Shown: positions 18,773-25,801 of the stretch, in pieces
Layout of the letters: every line of letters begins with the position of its first letter
How positions within the stretch are numbered: the stretch's first letter is position 1
The notes under the pieces: generated by a model
Databases searched by the model: none
Told to the model about the DNA's origin: nothing
Seen by the model: the letters and a program-made list of their open reading frames with translations, nothing else
Origin: a virus
Virus record (IMG/VR): IMGVR_UViG_3300042890_002896
Span: 1-46,429 of that record
Reading direction: 5' to 3' (one strand)
Length of the DNA: 46,429 nucleotides
Program-made: the position numbers and the translations under genes

Positions 18773-21145
18773 ATGGATTTGTTCAACCCACCAAAATTAT
18801 TTAATTACAATATAATGATAGAAGATTTAGACTTTTCAAAGTATGAGAACCCGGCAATACAAGTTGTTTGGGAAGATCTACAAGAAAATTTCACACAAGA
18901 TAAGATTAAGAGTGTTAAACATTATTTCCAAAAGAAGTATAACACTACCAACGTGAATGTTTTAACAAAAGTTAAAAACGTTGAGACAGATACAATGCAA
19001 AGTATTGATGTGTCGGTTAACGTAACGGATGTTAATTATCAACTTGATCTATTAAAGAAATTTTTGGATTCTAAAGGGTATTCCGACTATAATGAAGATA
19101 TCTTAGGTATTAACAGGATGGTTGAGAATCGAATGAAGGAAGACGAAACTGAGACAACACAATTCAAAAAGTGGTACATTAGAAACATCGAATTCTCAAA
19201 TTTTTTATCATATGGTGAGAACCAAAGAATGGATTTTGATAAATGCAGTGGCGTTGTCGTTGTTGAATCAGATCCACCTAACTTTGGTGGGAAGACAGTT
19301 CTTTCTGTGGATTTGTTGTTGTTTTTATTCTTTAATGAGACAACAAAAACTACAAAGGCGGAAGAAATCTTTAATCGATTTACCGATAAAGACTCGGTAG
19401 TTGTTAAAGGTGAAGTTACAATTGATGGGGAAGATTATATTATCCTTAGAAAGATCGAAAGAAAACTTTCTAAAAAAGGAGAATGGAATGTGAAAACAGA
19501 ATTGGACTTCTTCAAAAAAATGTCTGACGGTAGTTTACAGAATTTCACGGGGGAACAAAGAAGGGAAACTGAAGCGTTCATTAAAAATTCCATTGGGACC
19601 AAAGAAGATTTCTTAATGACCATACTTACAACCGCAACGAATCTTGAAGAGTTATTGGAGTCAAAACCAACGGCAAGAGGGCAGGTGTTATCAAGATTTA
19701 TGGGACTTGAGTTTTTAAAACGGAAAGAGGAAGTTGGTAAAGAGATTTATTCTGAATTTAATAAATCAAAGATGTCAAACGTTTATAATTCGGAAGAGTT
19801 AAAAACTGACAACGAATCTTTAACAACAAAAATCGGTGAATTAAATGATCAAATTGATTCGATTAATTTAGAACTTGAAGATATTGGTAACAAAATCGTT
19901 CAGGGAAAAGAGTATCGTGATGATATGTTAAAGAAGAAACACGGAGACATAGATAAAGAAATTAGTTTGATGAACCCGATTAAGACTCAAGAAGAAATCG
20001 ACGGTTTTGAAAGAGAAAAAACAACGTTCCAACAAAAGTTAGATGAACTTAAAGTTGTTGAACCAAAAGAATTTTATCATGAGGATGATCATGATAAAAT
20101 TAAAGAGGAATACAATAACGTGTTCAAATCTAAAATTGAACTTGAAACGCAGATCAAAGAGATTGAGAAATTGAAGAGTTCTGTGAGTGATGGTATTAAA
20201 TGTGAACATTGTGGAATTGAGTTAATGAACGCATCAATTACCCAACAAAAGATTACCGAACTTGATGGTTATATCATGCATAAAGACCAAAAAGTGGGGT
20301 TAATGCATGATTTAAGTATCAAAGAACAGGCATTTGTACAACTTAAAAAAGACTTTGATGAGTATGAAAAAAACAAACTAATCAAAGAAAAATACGAATT
20401 GAGTATTGAAAGTTGTGATTTAAAGATCGGAGCATTAAAGGGTAAGTTGGATCGTTGGGGTGATGTCCAAGATAAGATCAAAGAGAATACTCAGATTGAC
20501 TCAATGTTGATTAAGGCGGATTTACGTTTGGATGAACTTGATCATTTAAAGAAACAAAAAAACACGAATATTACAAATAATGAATATCAAATCAAAACTT
20601 GTAATGAAAAGATTGATAACAATAAAAAACTAATTGTTAGGATCAAAGAGGAAGAAGCAAAAGAAAAGATTTACAAAATCTATATGGAAGCCTTCGGTAA
20701 AAACGGGTTGTCAAAAATTATTATGAAAACAATGATGCCTTTGATAAATTCTGAATTACAAAGATTGATGGAGGATAGTTGTTACTTCAAATTGGAGATA
20801 AGAATTAACGATAAGAACGAAGTTGAATTCTTAATGATTGATAATAGTAGTGGTATTGAAAAATTGATGGTGTCAGGATCTGGATATGAAAGAACAATTG
20901 CGTCATTAGCGTTAAGATCCGTATTGAGTAAGGTATGTTCATTACCAAAACCAAACGTGGTTGTTTTTGACGAGGTATTCGGTAAAATTAGTAATGATAA
21001 TTTAGAAATGGTTTCTGAGTTCTTCATTAAGATTAAAGATTACTTTGAAAAGATCTTCGTTATAACTCATAATCCAATGGTTAGTCAATGGGCAGATACT
21101 ATCGTTAAAATTAAAAAAGAAAATAATATCTCAAAAGTTTTGTAG
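18773..21145 (+). CDS. SbcC/Rad50/gp46-like ATPase with zinc hook
   Basis: A 790-residue SMC-type ATPase. The ATPase head begins only at about residue 134 (IRNIEFSNFLSYGENQ), after an unusual 130-residue N-terminal extension. The P-loop reads PPNFGGKT (168-175), lacking the first Gly of the GxxxxGK[ST] consensus while keeping Lys174 and Thr175. Two long coiled coils flank a zinc hook CEHC at 477-480. The C-terminal half of the head has the signature LMVSGSGYERT and a Walker B with D-loop (VVVFDEVFGK, near 725-735). It partners the SbcD homologue in processing DNA ends for recombination and replication. An alternative inner start would delete the extension but leave no good ATG context. Confidence 0.9.
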   Translation: MDLFNPPKLFNYNIMIEDLDFSKYENPAIQVVWEDLQENFTQDKIKSVKHYFQKKYNTTNVNVLTKVKNVETDTMQSIDVSVNVTDVNYQLDLLKKFLDSKGYSDYNEDILGINRMVENRMKEDETETTQFKKWYIRNIEFSNFLSYGENQRMDFDKCSGVVVVESDPPNFGGKTVLSVDLLLFLFFNETTKTTKAEEIFNRFTDKDSVVVKGEVTIDGEDYIILRKIERKLSKKGEWNVKTELDFFKKMSDGSLQNFTGEQRRETEAFIKNSIGTKEDFLMTILTTATNLEELLESKPTARGQVLSRFMGLEFLKRKEEVGKEIYSEFNKSKMSNVYNSEELKTDNESLTTKIGELNDQIDSINLELEDIGNKIVQGKEYRDDMLKKKHGDIDKEISLMNPIKTQEEIDGFEREKTTFQQKLDELKVVEPKEFYHEDDHDKIKEEYNNVFKSKIELETQIKEIEKLKSSVSDGIKCEHCGIELMNASITQQKITELDGYIMHKDQKVGLMHDLSIKEQAFVQLKKDFDEYEKNKLIKEKYELSIESCDLKIGALKGKLDRWGDVQDKIKENTQIDSMLIKADLRLDELDHLKKQKNTNITNNEYQIKTCNEKIDNNKKLIVRIKEEEAKEKIYKIYMEAFGKNGLSKIIMKTMMPLINSELQRLMEDSCYFKLEIRINDKNEVEFLMIDNSSGIEKLMVSGSGYERTIASLALRSVLSKVCSLPKPNVVVFDEVFGKISNDNLEMVSEFFIKIKDYFEKIFVITHNPMVSQWADTIVKIKKENNISKVL

Positions 21146-21170
21146 TAATTGGATTTTATACGTATATTTG
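21139..21170 (+). promoter_or_regulatory. Bacteroidota-type promoter P1
   Basis: TTTG at 21139-21142 and TATATTTG at 21163-21170 are separated by 20 bases, matching the primary-sigma promoter pattern of Bacteroidota (TTTG near -33, TAnnTTTG near -7). Transcription should begin about 21176, leaving a leader of about 16 bases before the ATG at 21192. The -33 box lies in the end of the SbcC gene. Confidence 0.75.
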
Positions 21171-21191
21171 TAGAACATTTAAAACTAAGAT

Positions 21192-21713
21192 ATGAATTAC
21201 TTACTTTTTGTATATCACAATGAAGACATGAAAACCCCTGATGTAACTACTGAAAACATTGGGGCTGAGTTATCAAAGATTATGTCATCAAACCAAGTTA
21301 AGTTTATGTTTGGTGATAAACATTCTATTTTTCATTTCGCAAGTGATTTCTCGGTTGATGAGATTGATGACTTCTTATGTTTAGTTTCTGCTGAGTTCGA
21401 AAACTTTAATTATTTCTTAACACAAAAGACTAAAAATATCAAATCTAATTTTGATGAGGACAATTTATTACATTTACTTACGTTAAGAAATACTAATAAG
21501 AGAAAACAAACTCCACCTAGATCGTTTGATTTTAAATTAGATGTTGGTGGTGAGGATTTTGATCGTATGGCAGAAAATTTTATGTCCTTACTTCCTAAAA
21601 AAGGGTGTACATTAACAATGGATGATCTTTTAGATAAGATCAACGATAAAGGGATCAATTCATTGACTGAAGAAGAAAAGTGTAAATTAGACGAATATTC
21701 AAAAAACTATTAA
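21192..21713 (+). CDS. Unknown 173-residue early-type protein
   Basis: I do not recognise this protein. Its first 80 residues look like an alpha/beta domain (YLLFVYHNED, then VKFMFGDKHSIFHF, then FLCLVSAEFENFNYFL). The rest is a charged linker and a helical tail ending EEEKCKLDEYSKNY. It is the first gene after a host-type promoter and is followed after 8 bases by the sigma factor, so it is probably expressed early and perhaps regulates transcription or host functions. No signal peptide or membrane segment. Confidence 0.6.
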   Translation: MNYLLFVYHNEDMKTPDVTTENIGAELSKIMSSNQVKFMFGDKHSIFHFASDFSVDEIDDFLCLVSAEFENFNYFLTQKTKNIKSNFDEDNLLHLLTLRNTNKRKQTPPRSFDFKLDVGGEDFDRMAENFMSLLPKKGCTLTMDDLLDKINDKGINSLTEEEKCKLDEYSKNY

Positions 21714-21721
21714 TTAAAAAT

Positions 21722-22522
21722 ATGAAAGACAAAAACCTAGGGATTCCGATTAACCAAGAAGAGATTCAACACTATCTAAAAGATATTCGTAGAATCAAAG
21801 TAATGACACCTGACAGAGAGAAAGAACTGGCAATAAAGATGAAGTCTGAGGATACTCCCGAGCGTGAGAGAAAACGAATTGAATCTGAGTTATTAGTTGG
21901 TAATTTACGTTTTGTCATTACGGTGGCTAAACAATATCAAAACCAAGGTTTAGATTTGTCTGATCTTATTGCCGAAGGTAACTTAGGGTTGATGAAGGCA
22001 ATTAAAAACTTTGATTGGCATAAAGATTTACGTTTCATATCATACGCAGTATGGTGGGTTAAACAATCGATCATCCAATCATTGAATGACAATTCAAGAA
22101 CTATTAGACTCCCAGTTAATGTAGTACAGGATCTACATAAGGCTAAGAAAGAGATTGAGGTAACAGGTAAAGAATTGGATACAAAGTTCACCTCATTACC
22201 ATCTATGATTGATTTAGATATGACAATCAATGAAGAAGGTGATACGTTGGTTGATATGATTGCAAACCCTGACGCACTTGCTCCTGATGCAGGATTCAAC
22301 ACCAAAGACATTTTGAAAGACAAATTATTATCTTTATTGAATGTGTTAGATGATAGAGAGAAAGTGATCATTGAGGATTACTTCGGGTTAAGTGGAACAC
22401 CAAGAACACTTGAAGATATTGGGGGTGACTTTGGTTTAACTAAAGAACGAGTTAGACAGATCAAGGAAAGAGCACTTAGAAGATTGAGAAATGAAAGTTC
22501 AGAACTATTTGATTACTTATAA
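21722..22522 (+). CDS. Sigma-70 family RNA polymerase sigma factor (RpoD-like)
   Basis: A 266-residue sigma factor resembling the housekeeping RpoD of Bacteroidota. Region 1.2 is at about 13-42, region 2 at 56-126 (VGNLRFVITVAKQYQNQG, DLIAEGNLGLMKA, FISYAVWWVKQSI), and region 4 at about 205-256 (TLEDIGGDFGLTKERVRQIKERA). The segment between region 2 and the acidic linker (about 129-165) is some 25 residues shorter than in typical RpoD, so most of sigma region 3 is missing. It is likely to steer host RNA polymerase to TTTG/TAnnTTTG-like promoters. It may replace the late sigma gp55 of T4, which it does not resemble. Confidence 0.9.
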   Translation: MKDKNLGIPINQEEIQHYLKDIRRIKVMTPDREKELAIKMKSEDTPERERKRIESELLVGNLRFVITVAKQYQNQGLDLSDLIAEGNLGLMKAIKNFDWHKDLRFISYAVWWVKQSIIQSLNDNSRTIRLPVNVVQDLHKAKKEIEVTGKELDTKFTSLPSMIDLDMTINEEGDTLVDMIANPDALAPDAGFNTKDILKDKLLSLLNVLDDREKVIIEDYFGLSGTPRTLEDIGGDFGLTKERVRQIKERALRRLRNESSELFDYL

Positions 22523-22534
22523 AAAATAAAAAAC

Positions 22535-22987
22535 ATGGGAAGTGTAATTGATTATATTGAATGTCCAAATTGTAAACAAGAAGCGTTTAGTGACTTCTAT
22601 TACAAAACAGGTGAGGATTATGTTAATTGTAATAATTGTGGGTACCATTATTCTCAAACATTAAAAAGAGATGAAAATGGAAAATTTGTAACCGAAGATG
22701 GTACTGATAATTATAAATTTGATAATCTTATATTTGAAGTTTCAGAACTTAAAAATCCATTTGGTTCTTACCGTTTAAAAGTTTACCAATCACCCGCAAA
22801 TCAATGTGGATCATTTGAAAATGAAGATCAATACAATGAATTCAAAAAAAATATTGAAGGGGATGTTGAAATTGAGTTCTGTTCGGTATCTAGATTTGTG
22901 GACGGTGAGATCAAAGTTGAAATGTTAATTGATAATGGACCTAAGGTTGATTCTGCTGGTTTTACACAAGAAGATAATTTTATTTAA
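22535..22987 (+). CDS. Zinc-ribbon protein of unknown function
   Basis: A 150-residue protein whose first 40 residues form a zinc ribbon: CPNC at about 10-13 and CNNC at about 33-36, with Tyr-rich strands between. The remaining 110 residues are beta-rich (YRLKVYQSP, then EIEFCSVSRFVDGEIKVEML) and not recognised. It lies 12 bases after the sigma factor, so it could be a transcription accessory factor, by analogy with phage zinc-ribbon regulators. That is inference from position only. Confidence 0.65.
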   Translation: MGSVIDYIECPNCKQEAFSDFYYKTGEDYVNCNNCGYHYSQTLKRDENGKFVTEDGTDNYKFDNLIFEVSELKNPFGSYRLKVYQSPANQCGSFENEDQYNEFKKNIEGDVEIEFCSVSRFVDGEIKVEMLIDNGPKVDSAGFTQEDNFI

Positions 22988-22993
22988 AAAAGA

Positions 22994-23025
22994 TTTGGCA
23001 GATTGAGATAAACGTCATATATTTG
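22994..23025 (+). promoter_or_regulatory. Bacteroidota-type promoter P2
   Basis: TTTG at 22994-22997 and TATATTTG at 23018-23025, with a 20-base spacer. Downstream bases (TAGAACA) are the same as after P1. The start of transcription should lie near 23031, giving a leader of about 15 bases to the ATG at 23046. Confidence 0.8.
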
Positions 23026-23045
23026 TAGAACAAAACTAAACAACT

Positions 23046-23333
23046 ATGACAAACACAGAAACAATCAAGAATGTAGGATTATCAATCTCTAAAGGAACTT
23101 GGGAAGGGGCTAAATGGACATTGACGGGAAACCCAAATAAAAACACATTTCGTAATTGGGAAAGTGCGTATGACTTTGAAGATTTTGTTAAAAACACATT
23201 AAAGATTAATGGTAATTTTGATTCAGAAAGTTGTCAGTTTTACGTTTACTTTGACACTAAACAAAAAGCAACCGCAGCTTTGAATAAGATCGAAAAACAT
23301 TTCAAAAAAGTTGGTGAAATGTTAGGTTTGTAA
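23046..23333 (+). CDS. Small protein with its own promoter
   Basis: A 95-residue protein with a basic, aromatic N-terminal half (SKGTWEGAKWTLTGNPNK) and a helix-strand-helix C-terminal half (FDSESCQFYVYFDTKQKA, then IEKHFKKVGEMLGL). The alternating pattern recalls small RRM-like or ferredoxin-like folds, but no family is recognised. It is the only gene between promoter P2 and the non-coding RNA, which suggests separate, probably strong early expression. Confidence 0.6.
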   Translation: MTNTETIKNVGLSISKGTWEGAKWTLTGNPNKNTFRNWESAYDFEDFVKNTLKINGNFDSESCQFYVYFDTKQKATAALNKIEKHFKKVGEMLGL

Positions 23334-23353
23334 GTGAAAAAGATATATATTTG
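23322..23353 (+). promoter_or_regulatory. Bacteroidota-type promoter P3 for the RNA gene
   Basis: A perfect -7 box, TATATTTG at 23346-23353, is followed by TAAGACAAAC, close to the bases after P1 and P2. At the right distance (20 bases) the -33 position holds TTAG (23322-23325), one mismatch from TTTG. An exact TTTG at 23327-23330 would leave only 15 bases. Transcription should begin near 23359. Confidence 0.65.
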
Positions 23354-23358
23354 TAAGA

Positions 23359-23500
23359 CAAACGAAAAGGGTTGAACCGAGATTACCCTTACAACTCGGC
23401 GGAATGAGACACGATGTTCTCTAGGTGAAACTCCTCAATCTTGTCCTGGCGATAAGATGAAATTACACTCCCCTCTTGGTACCAAGGGGGGTTTTATTTT
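23359..23500 (+). ncRNA. Structured non-coding RNA candidate with 5' pseudoknot
   Basis: This 142-base segment lies between promoter P3 and an intrinsic terminator and contains no credible protein frame. It begins with four interleaved arms: AAGGGT (23367-23372), CCGAG (23377-23381), ACCCTT (23385-23390) and CTCGG (23395-23399). All bases in each pair of arms match, giving a classic H-type pseudoknot with loops of 4, 3 and 4 bases. A weaker GAGA/TCTC hairpin (23406-23421) and an AGG/CCT hairpin (23423-23435) follow. An 8-bp stem ATCTTGTC/GATAAGAT with one G-U pair then spans 23438-23458, and a terminator hairpin closes the RNA. It matches no RNA family I know. It may be a phage regulatory RNA acting in trans; a riboswitch is less likely because the terminator comes before any plus-strand gene. 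Confidence 0.75.
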
Positions 23501-23501
23501 T
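23470..23501 (+). terminator. Intrinsic terminator of the RNA gene
   Basis: CCCCTCTTG (23470-23478) pairs with CAAGGGGGG (23483-23491) around a GTAC loop: nine pairs, one of them G-U. It is followed by TTTTATTTTTAT. The minus-strand gene ends at 23500, inside the T tract, so the element also separates convergent transcription. Confidence 0.9.
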
Positions 23502-23919
23502 ATACCCAAATTACAATTTGGTTCTTACCTACCCTAAAAGGATTTCCTTTAGATTCTCTAAATACGGTGAATACTTCTAAAACCCAATTCGTTCCTGAAA
23601 CGTGAACAGGGTTTAAAGGTATAGCCAATTCCCACTTTTCTGACTTAACAACAAAAGGTTCCCCATCTACTATTTCACGGTTAACTATTTTTTCTGCGAT
23701 CTGAGATTTGGCCATCATTACAACCTCTCTAATCTCCCTATTCTCAATGGGTCTTTGATTATATCCCGTACCTTCTAATTCAGGTCGTGTTGATCTGTCA
23801 AAGGCGTGTTTTTTACGATCCACTTCCAAATTAAAGGTTACCTCAATGGATGTAACTATTTGTGCAATCGTTTTTTCTTGTAATAAAACTTTACGTATTG
23901 ATTCTCTAAGTAATGACAT
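23500..23919 (-). CDS. Small protein with N-terminal capsid-targeting-like helix
   Basis: A 139-residue protein beginning MSLLRESIRKVLLQE, an amphipathic helix ending in L-x-E. Starts like this recur on other proteins of this window. The body is a compact alpha/beta domain with a basic segment (KKHAFDRSTRPE) and C-terminal strands (WELAIPLNPVHV, then WVLEVFTVFRESKG, then NQIVIWV). In structure-like pattern it recalls small nuclease-toxin or RNase-like folds, but I cannot name a family. It is transcribed alone on the minus strand and ends in the terminator of the RNA gene. A packaged internal virion protein is a reasonable inference. Confidence 0.65.
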   Translation of the reverse strand: MSLLRESIRKVLLQEKTIAQIVTSIEVTFNLEVDRKKHAFDRSTRPELEGTGYNQRPIENREIREVVMMAKSQIAEKIVNREIVDGEPFVVKSEKWELAIPLNPVHVSGTNWVLEVFTVFRESKGNPFRVGKNQIVIWV

Positions 23920-23924
23920 AATTA

Positions 23925-23955
23925 TATAAATACCTTATATTGATATTTATAAATA
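23925..23955. promoter_or_regulatory. Divergent TATAAATA cluster
   Basis: The 49-bp gap between two divergent genes contains TATAAATA at 23925-23932 (+) and the palindrome TATTTATAAATA at 23944-23955. The palindrome reads TATAAATA on both strands. These are possible T4-like late promoters firing both ways. Three matches in so small a gap are more than chance predicts, but the DNA is very AT-rich. Confidence 0.4.
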
Positions 23956-23968
23956 CATTACAATTATT

Positions 23969-24883
23969 ATGAAAGAAAAATTTTTACCTTGGTTTTTATT
24001 ATTTTGTGCTCTTGGGTTATCAGGAACTGCGGCTTATTATAGTGTGGTGGGGTTATCTATTGTGTTTGTTGGGGTTGCTTTACCTGTAATTATTATGGGA
24101 TCATTTCTTGAGATATCTAAGATTGCGATAGCGACATACTTACATGACAAGTGGAAAGAAACATACGGGGTGTTAAAAGTGTATCTTACAATTGCTCTTG
24201 TGACGTTATCGTTAATTACCTCACTTGGGATCTATGGATTGTTAAGTACTGGATTTCAGGGGAATATTGCAAAACTTGAGATTGGTCAGAAAAAGATTGC
24301 AAACATAGAAGTAAAGAAGACAAGATTTATTGAGATCAAAAACGAACAACAGAAAGAGAAAGACGCATTAGATAAGGACATTTCAAAGTTGCGTGATGGT
24401 TTATCTAATAATACGACAACACAATCTGTGGATAGAAAAACAGGGCAACTTATTACAAGGGCGAATAACGCTAACCGTAAATCATTTGAGGATCAATTAA
24501 ACCTCACCACAGAGAATAGAGATAAGGCGTCAACTCGTATTGACGCAATGAATGACAGTATAACTAAATTAGATATTGAGATACTTGATATGGAATCTGC
24601 GGAGTTGGAGGGTAGTGAATTGGGATCCATTAAATATATAAGTGAGATTTCAGGTTGGGATGTTAAGAAGGTTGCGAACCTTTTCATTTTACTTTTAATT
24701 TTTGTATTTGATCCATTGGCGATTACTTTAGTTATTGCAACTAACCAAGCGTTTAAAAAAAATAAAAAAGGAAGTGTTGCCCCCCAAGTTACCCCCCAAG
24801 TTACCCCCCAAGTTACCCCCCAAGTTACCCCCCAAGTACCGACCAAGTACCGACCAAGTACCGACCAAGTACCGACCAAGTAA
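23969..24883 (+). CDS. Four-helix membrane protein with coiled coil and tandem-repeat tail
   Basis: A 304-residue protein. Three membrane segments lie near residues 7-27, 31-52 and 70-93. A long charged coiled coil follows (about 98-215), then a fourth membrane segment near 232-255 (VANLFILLLIFVFDPLAITLVIA). The cytoplasmic tail is made of tandem repeats: TPQV units from a 12-nt DNA repeat, then a frame-rotating 11-nt repeat that reads PTKYRPSTDQVPTK before TAA. It is next to the lysis genes, so a role in lysis control or membrane remodelling is possible. It is larger than typical holins and its family is not recognised. Confidence 0.7.
   Translation: MKEKFLPWFLLFCALGLSGTAAYYSVVGLSIVFVGVALPVIIMGSFLEISKIAIATYLHDKWKETYGVLKVYLTIALVTLSLITSLGIYGLLSTGFQGNIAKLEIGQKKIANIEVKKTRFIEIKNEQQKEKDALDKDISKLRDGLSNNTTTQSVDRKTGQLITRANNANRKSFEDQLNLTTENRDKASTRIDAMNDSITKLDIEILDMESAELEGSELGSIKYISEISGWDVKKVANLFILLLIFVFDPLAITLVIATNQAFKKNKKGSVAPQVTPQVTPQVTPQVTPQVPTKYRPSTDQVPTK
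24776..24835 (+). repeat. Five 12-nt tandem repeats (TPQV)
   Basis: The unit GTTACCCCCCAA is repeated at 24788, 24800, 24812 and 24824, after one variant copy GTTGCCCCCCAA at 24776. Being 12 nt long it keeps the frame and encodes TPQV repeats. Each unit contains a C6 run, which itself is prone to slippage and to sequencing error. Confidence 0.95.
24836..24879 (+). repeat. Four 11-nt tandem repeats that rotate the frame
   Basis: The unit GTACCGACCAA is repeated exactly four times at 24836, 24847, 24858 and 24869. Because 11 is not a multiple of three, each unit is read in a different frame; none of the three frames contains a stop. Copy number therefore decides whether the upstream protein stops at the TAA at 24881 or reads on into the next frame. 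Confidence 0.95.
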
Positions 24884-24888
24884 AAAAA

Positions 24889-25206
24889 GTGTGGGAAAGG
24901 GTTAAAAAACTAAGAGAAGAAGGTAAATTGTCTCCTGAATCACATGATGATGATGAACCTTCAGCATTGGCATTTACACCATATGATATAGAAGAGGAGG
25001 AAGAAAAAATAGTTGAAGGTCCTATCGTACAAAGAGAACCTTTAATTATAAGTGTTGTAAAAAGTTGGGAACCTGTATCTGATGAAGATTTATTTGAGAA
25101 TCAAGAATACTATATGAAAAGTAATGGTACGGTTGGTGAGTCAACAACTACCACAACAACTAATGATGAAGTTAAGAGATTAGTTTATAAAAAGAATGAT
25201 GAATGA
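24889..25206 (+). CDS. Acidic protein lacking an ATG start; possible extension of the upstream gene
   Basis: A 105-residue frame counted from GTG at 24889; the first in-frame ATG comes only about 77 codons later. The frame is open backwards through both tandem repeats, one base out of step with the membrane-protein frame. Loss of one 11-nt repeat unit would join the two. The product is acidic and low in hydrophobic residues (EEEEEKIVEG, then a Thr-rich patch, then KRLVYKKNDE) and looks disordered. It is either a separate GTG-started protein or the cytoplasmic tail of the membrane protein made by repeat-length change or frameshifting. It overlaps the amidase start by 11 bases. Confidence 0.6.
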   Translation: MWERVKKLREEGKLSPESHDDDEPSALAFTPYDIEEEEEKIVEGPIVQREPLIISVVKSWEPVSDEDLFENQEYYMKSNGTVGESTTTTTTNDEVKRLVYKKNDE

Positions 25207-25801
25207 TGAAGACGTTATAAAATTTGGAGACTTCAATTATGAAGGTGAGGAGGAAGGTAAAACTCAAATAATTTTATCCCATACCTCAAGATTCGCAATA
25301 GATTATATCAATGGTCTAAAATATCGTTATGGAAAAAAGTATAATAAAATACCCAACTATCTAATCACCCGTGATGGTAAGATTATAGAACTATTAAGTC
25401 CAAAGAAATATTCCAAATACATTAAGGATGAGAACATATCTAAGAAGTCAATAACGATTTCTTTAGAAAATTTAGGTTGGTTGGAAAAAGAACCATTAAA
25501 AAATAGATACATTAACTGGATTGGTAATATTTATAATGGAAAGGCTTTTGAGCGTAAGTGGAGGGATTATTTTTTATGGCAACCTTATACTGAAGTTCAA
25601 ATTGATAGTACCATACTAATATGTAAAAAACTAATTGAAGAATTTAACATTAGTAGAAAATGTGTGGGACATAACACTAAAGTAAATGGTGTTACTCAAT
25701 TTGAAGGTATTGTAACCAGAAGCAATTACACCACAGATGTTACGGATCTAAGTCCGGCATTTGATTTTGATTATTTTAAAAAAAACATAGAAGATGAATA
25801 G
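25196..25801 (+). CDS. N-acetylmuramoyl-L-alanine amidase endolysin (Amidase_2 type)
   Basis: A 201-residue protein with the order of motifs of zinc amidases related to T7 lysozyme and PGRP: IILSHTS (His29), a strand-turn YLITRDGKIIEL, SITISLENLGWL, KCVGHN (His159) and TDLSPAFDFD (Asp184). These supply the zinc ligands. It would cut the bond between MurNAc and L-alanine in peptidoglycan at the end of infection. There is no signal peptide, so it needs a holin or other route across the membrane. Spanin-like genes follow, which supports a lysis cassette. Either of the two adjacent ATG codons at 25196 and 25199 could start it. Confidence 0.85.
   Translation: MMNDEDVIKFGDFNYEGEEEGKTQIILSHTSRFAIDYINGLKYRYGKKYNKIPNYLITRDGKIIELLSPKKYSKYIKDENISKKSITISLENLGWLEKEPLKNRYINWIGNIYNGKAFERKWRDYFLWQPYTEVQIDSTILICKKLIEEFNISRKCVGHNTKVNGVTQFEGIVTRSNYTTDVTDLSPAFDFDYFKKNIEDE

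Noticed and set aside
21937-22371. 144-codon minus-strand frame opposite the sigma factor
   Set aside because: The plus-strand sigma factor is certain; the antisense frame has a shadow composition and no regulatory signals.
23405-23425. Six-codon frame (MRHDVL) inside the RNA, considered as a tmRNA-like tag
   Set aside because: No tRNA-like domain or Ala-rich tag ending; more likely a chance frame.
23359-23500. tRNA or riboswitch in the RNA segment
   Set aside because: No cloverleaf or T-loop sequence is present, and no plus-strand gene follows before the terminator.
24776-24879. Tandem 12- and 11-nt repeats considered as a replication origin iteron array
   Set aside because: They lie inside a coding frame, lack an AT-rich melting region and no initiator gene is adjacent; a coding repeat explains them better.
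24882-24889. A7G tract as a -1 slippery site
   Set aside because: It lies after the stop codon of the upstream frame, so ribosomes in that frame do not reach it.
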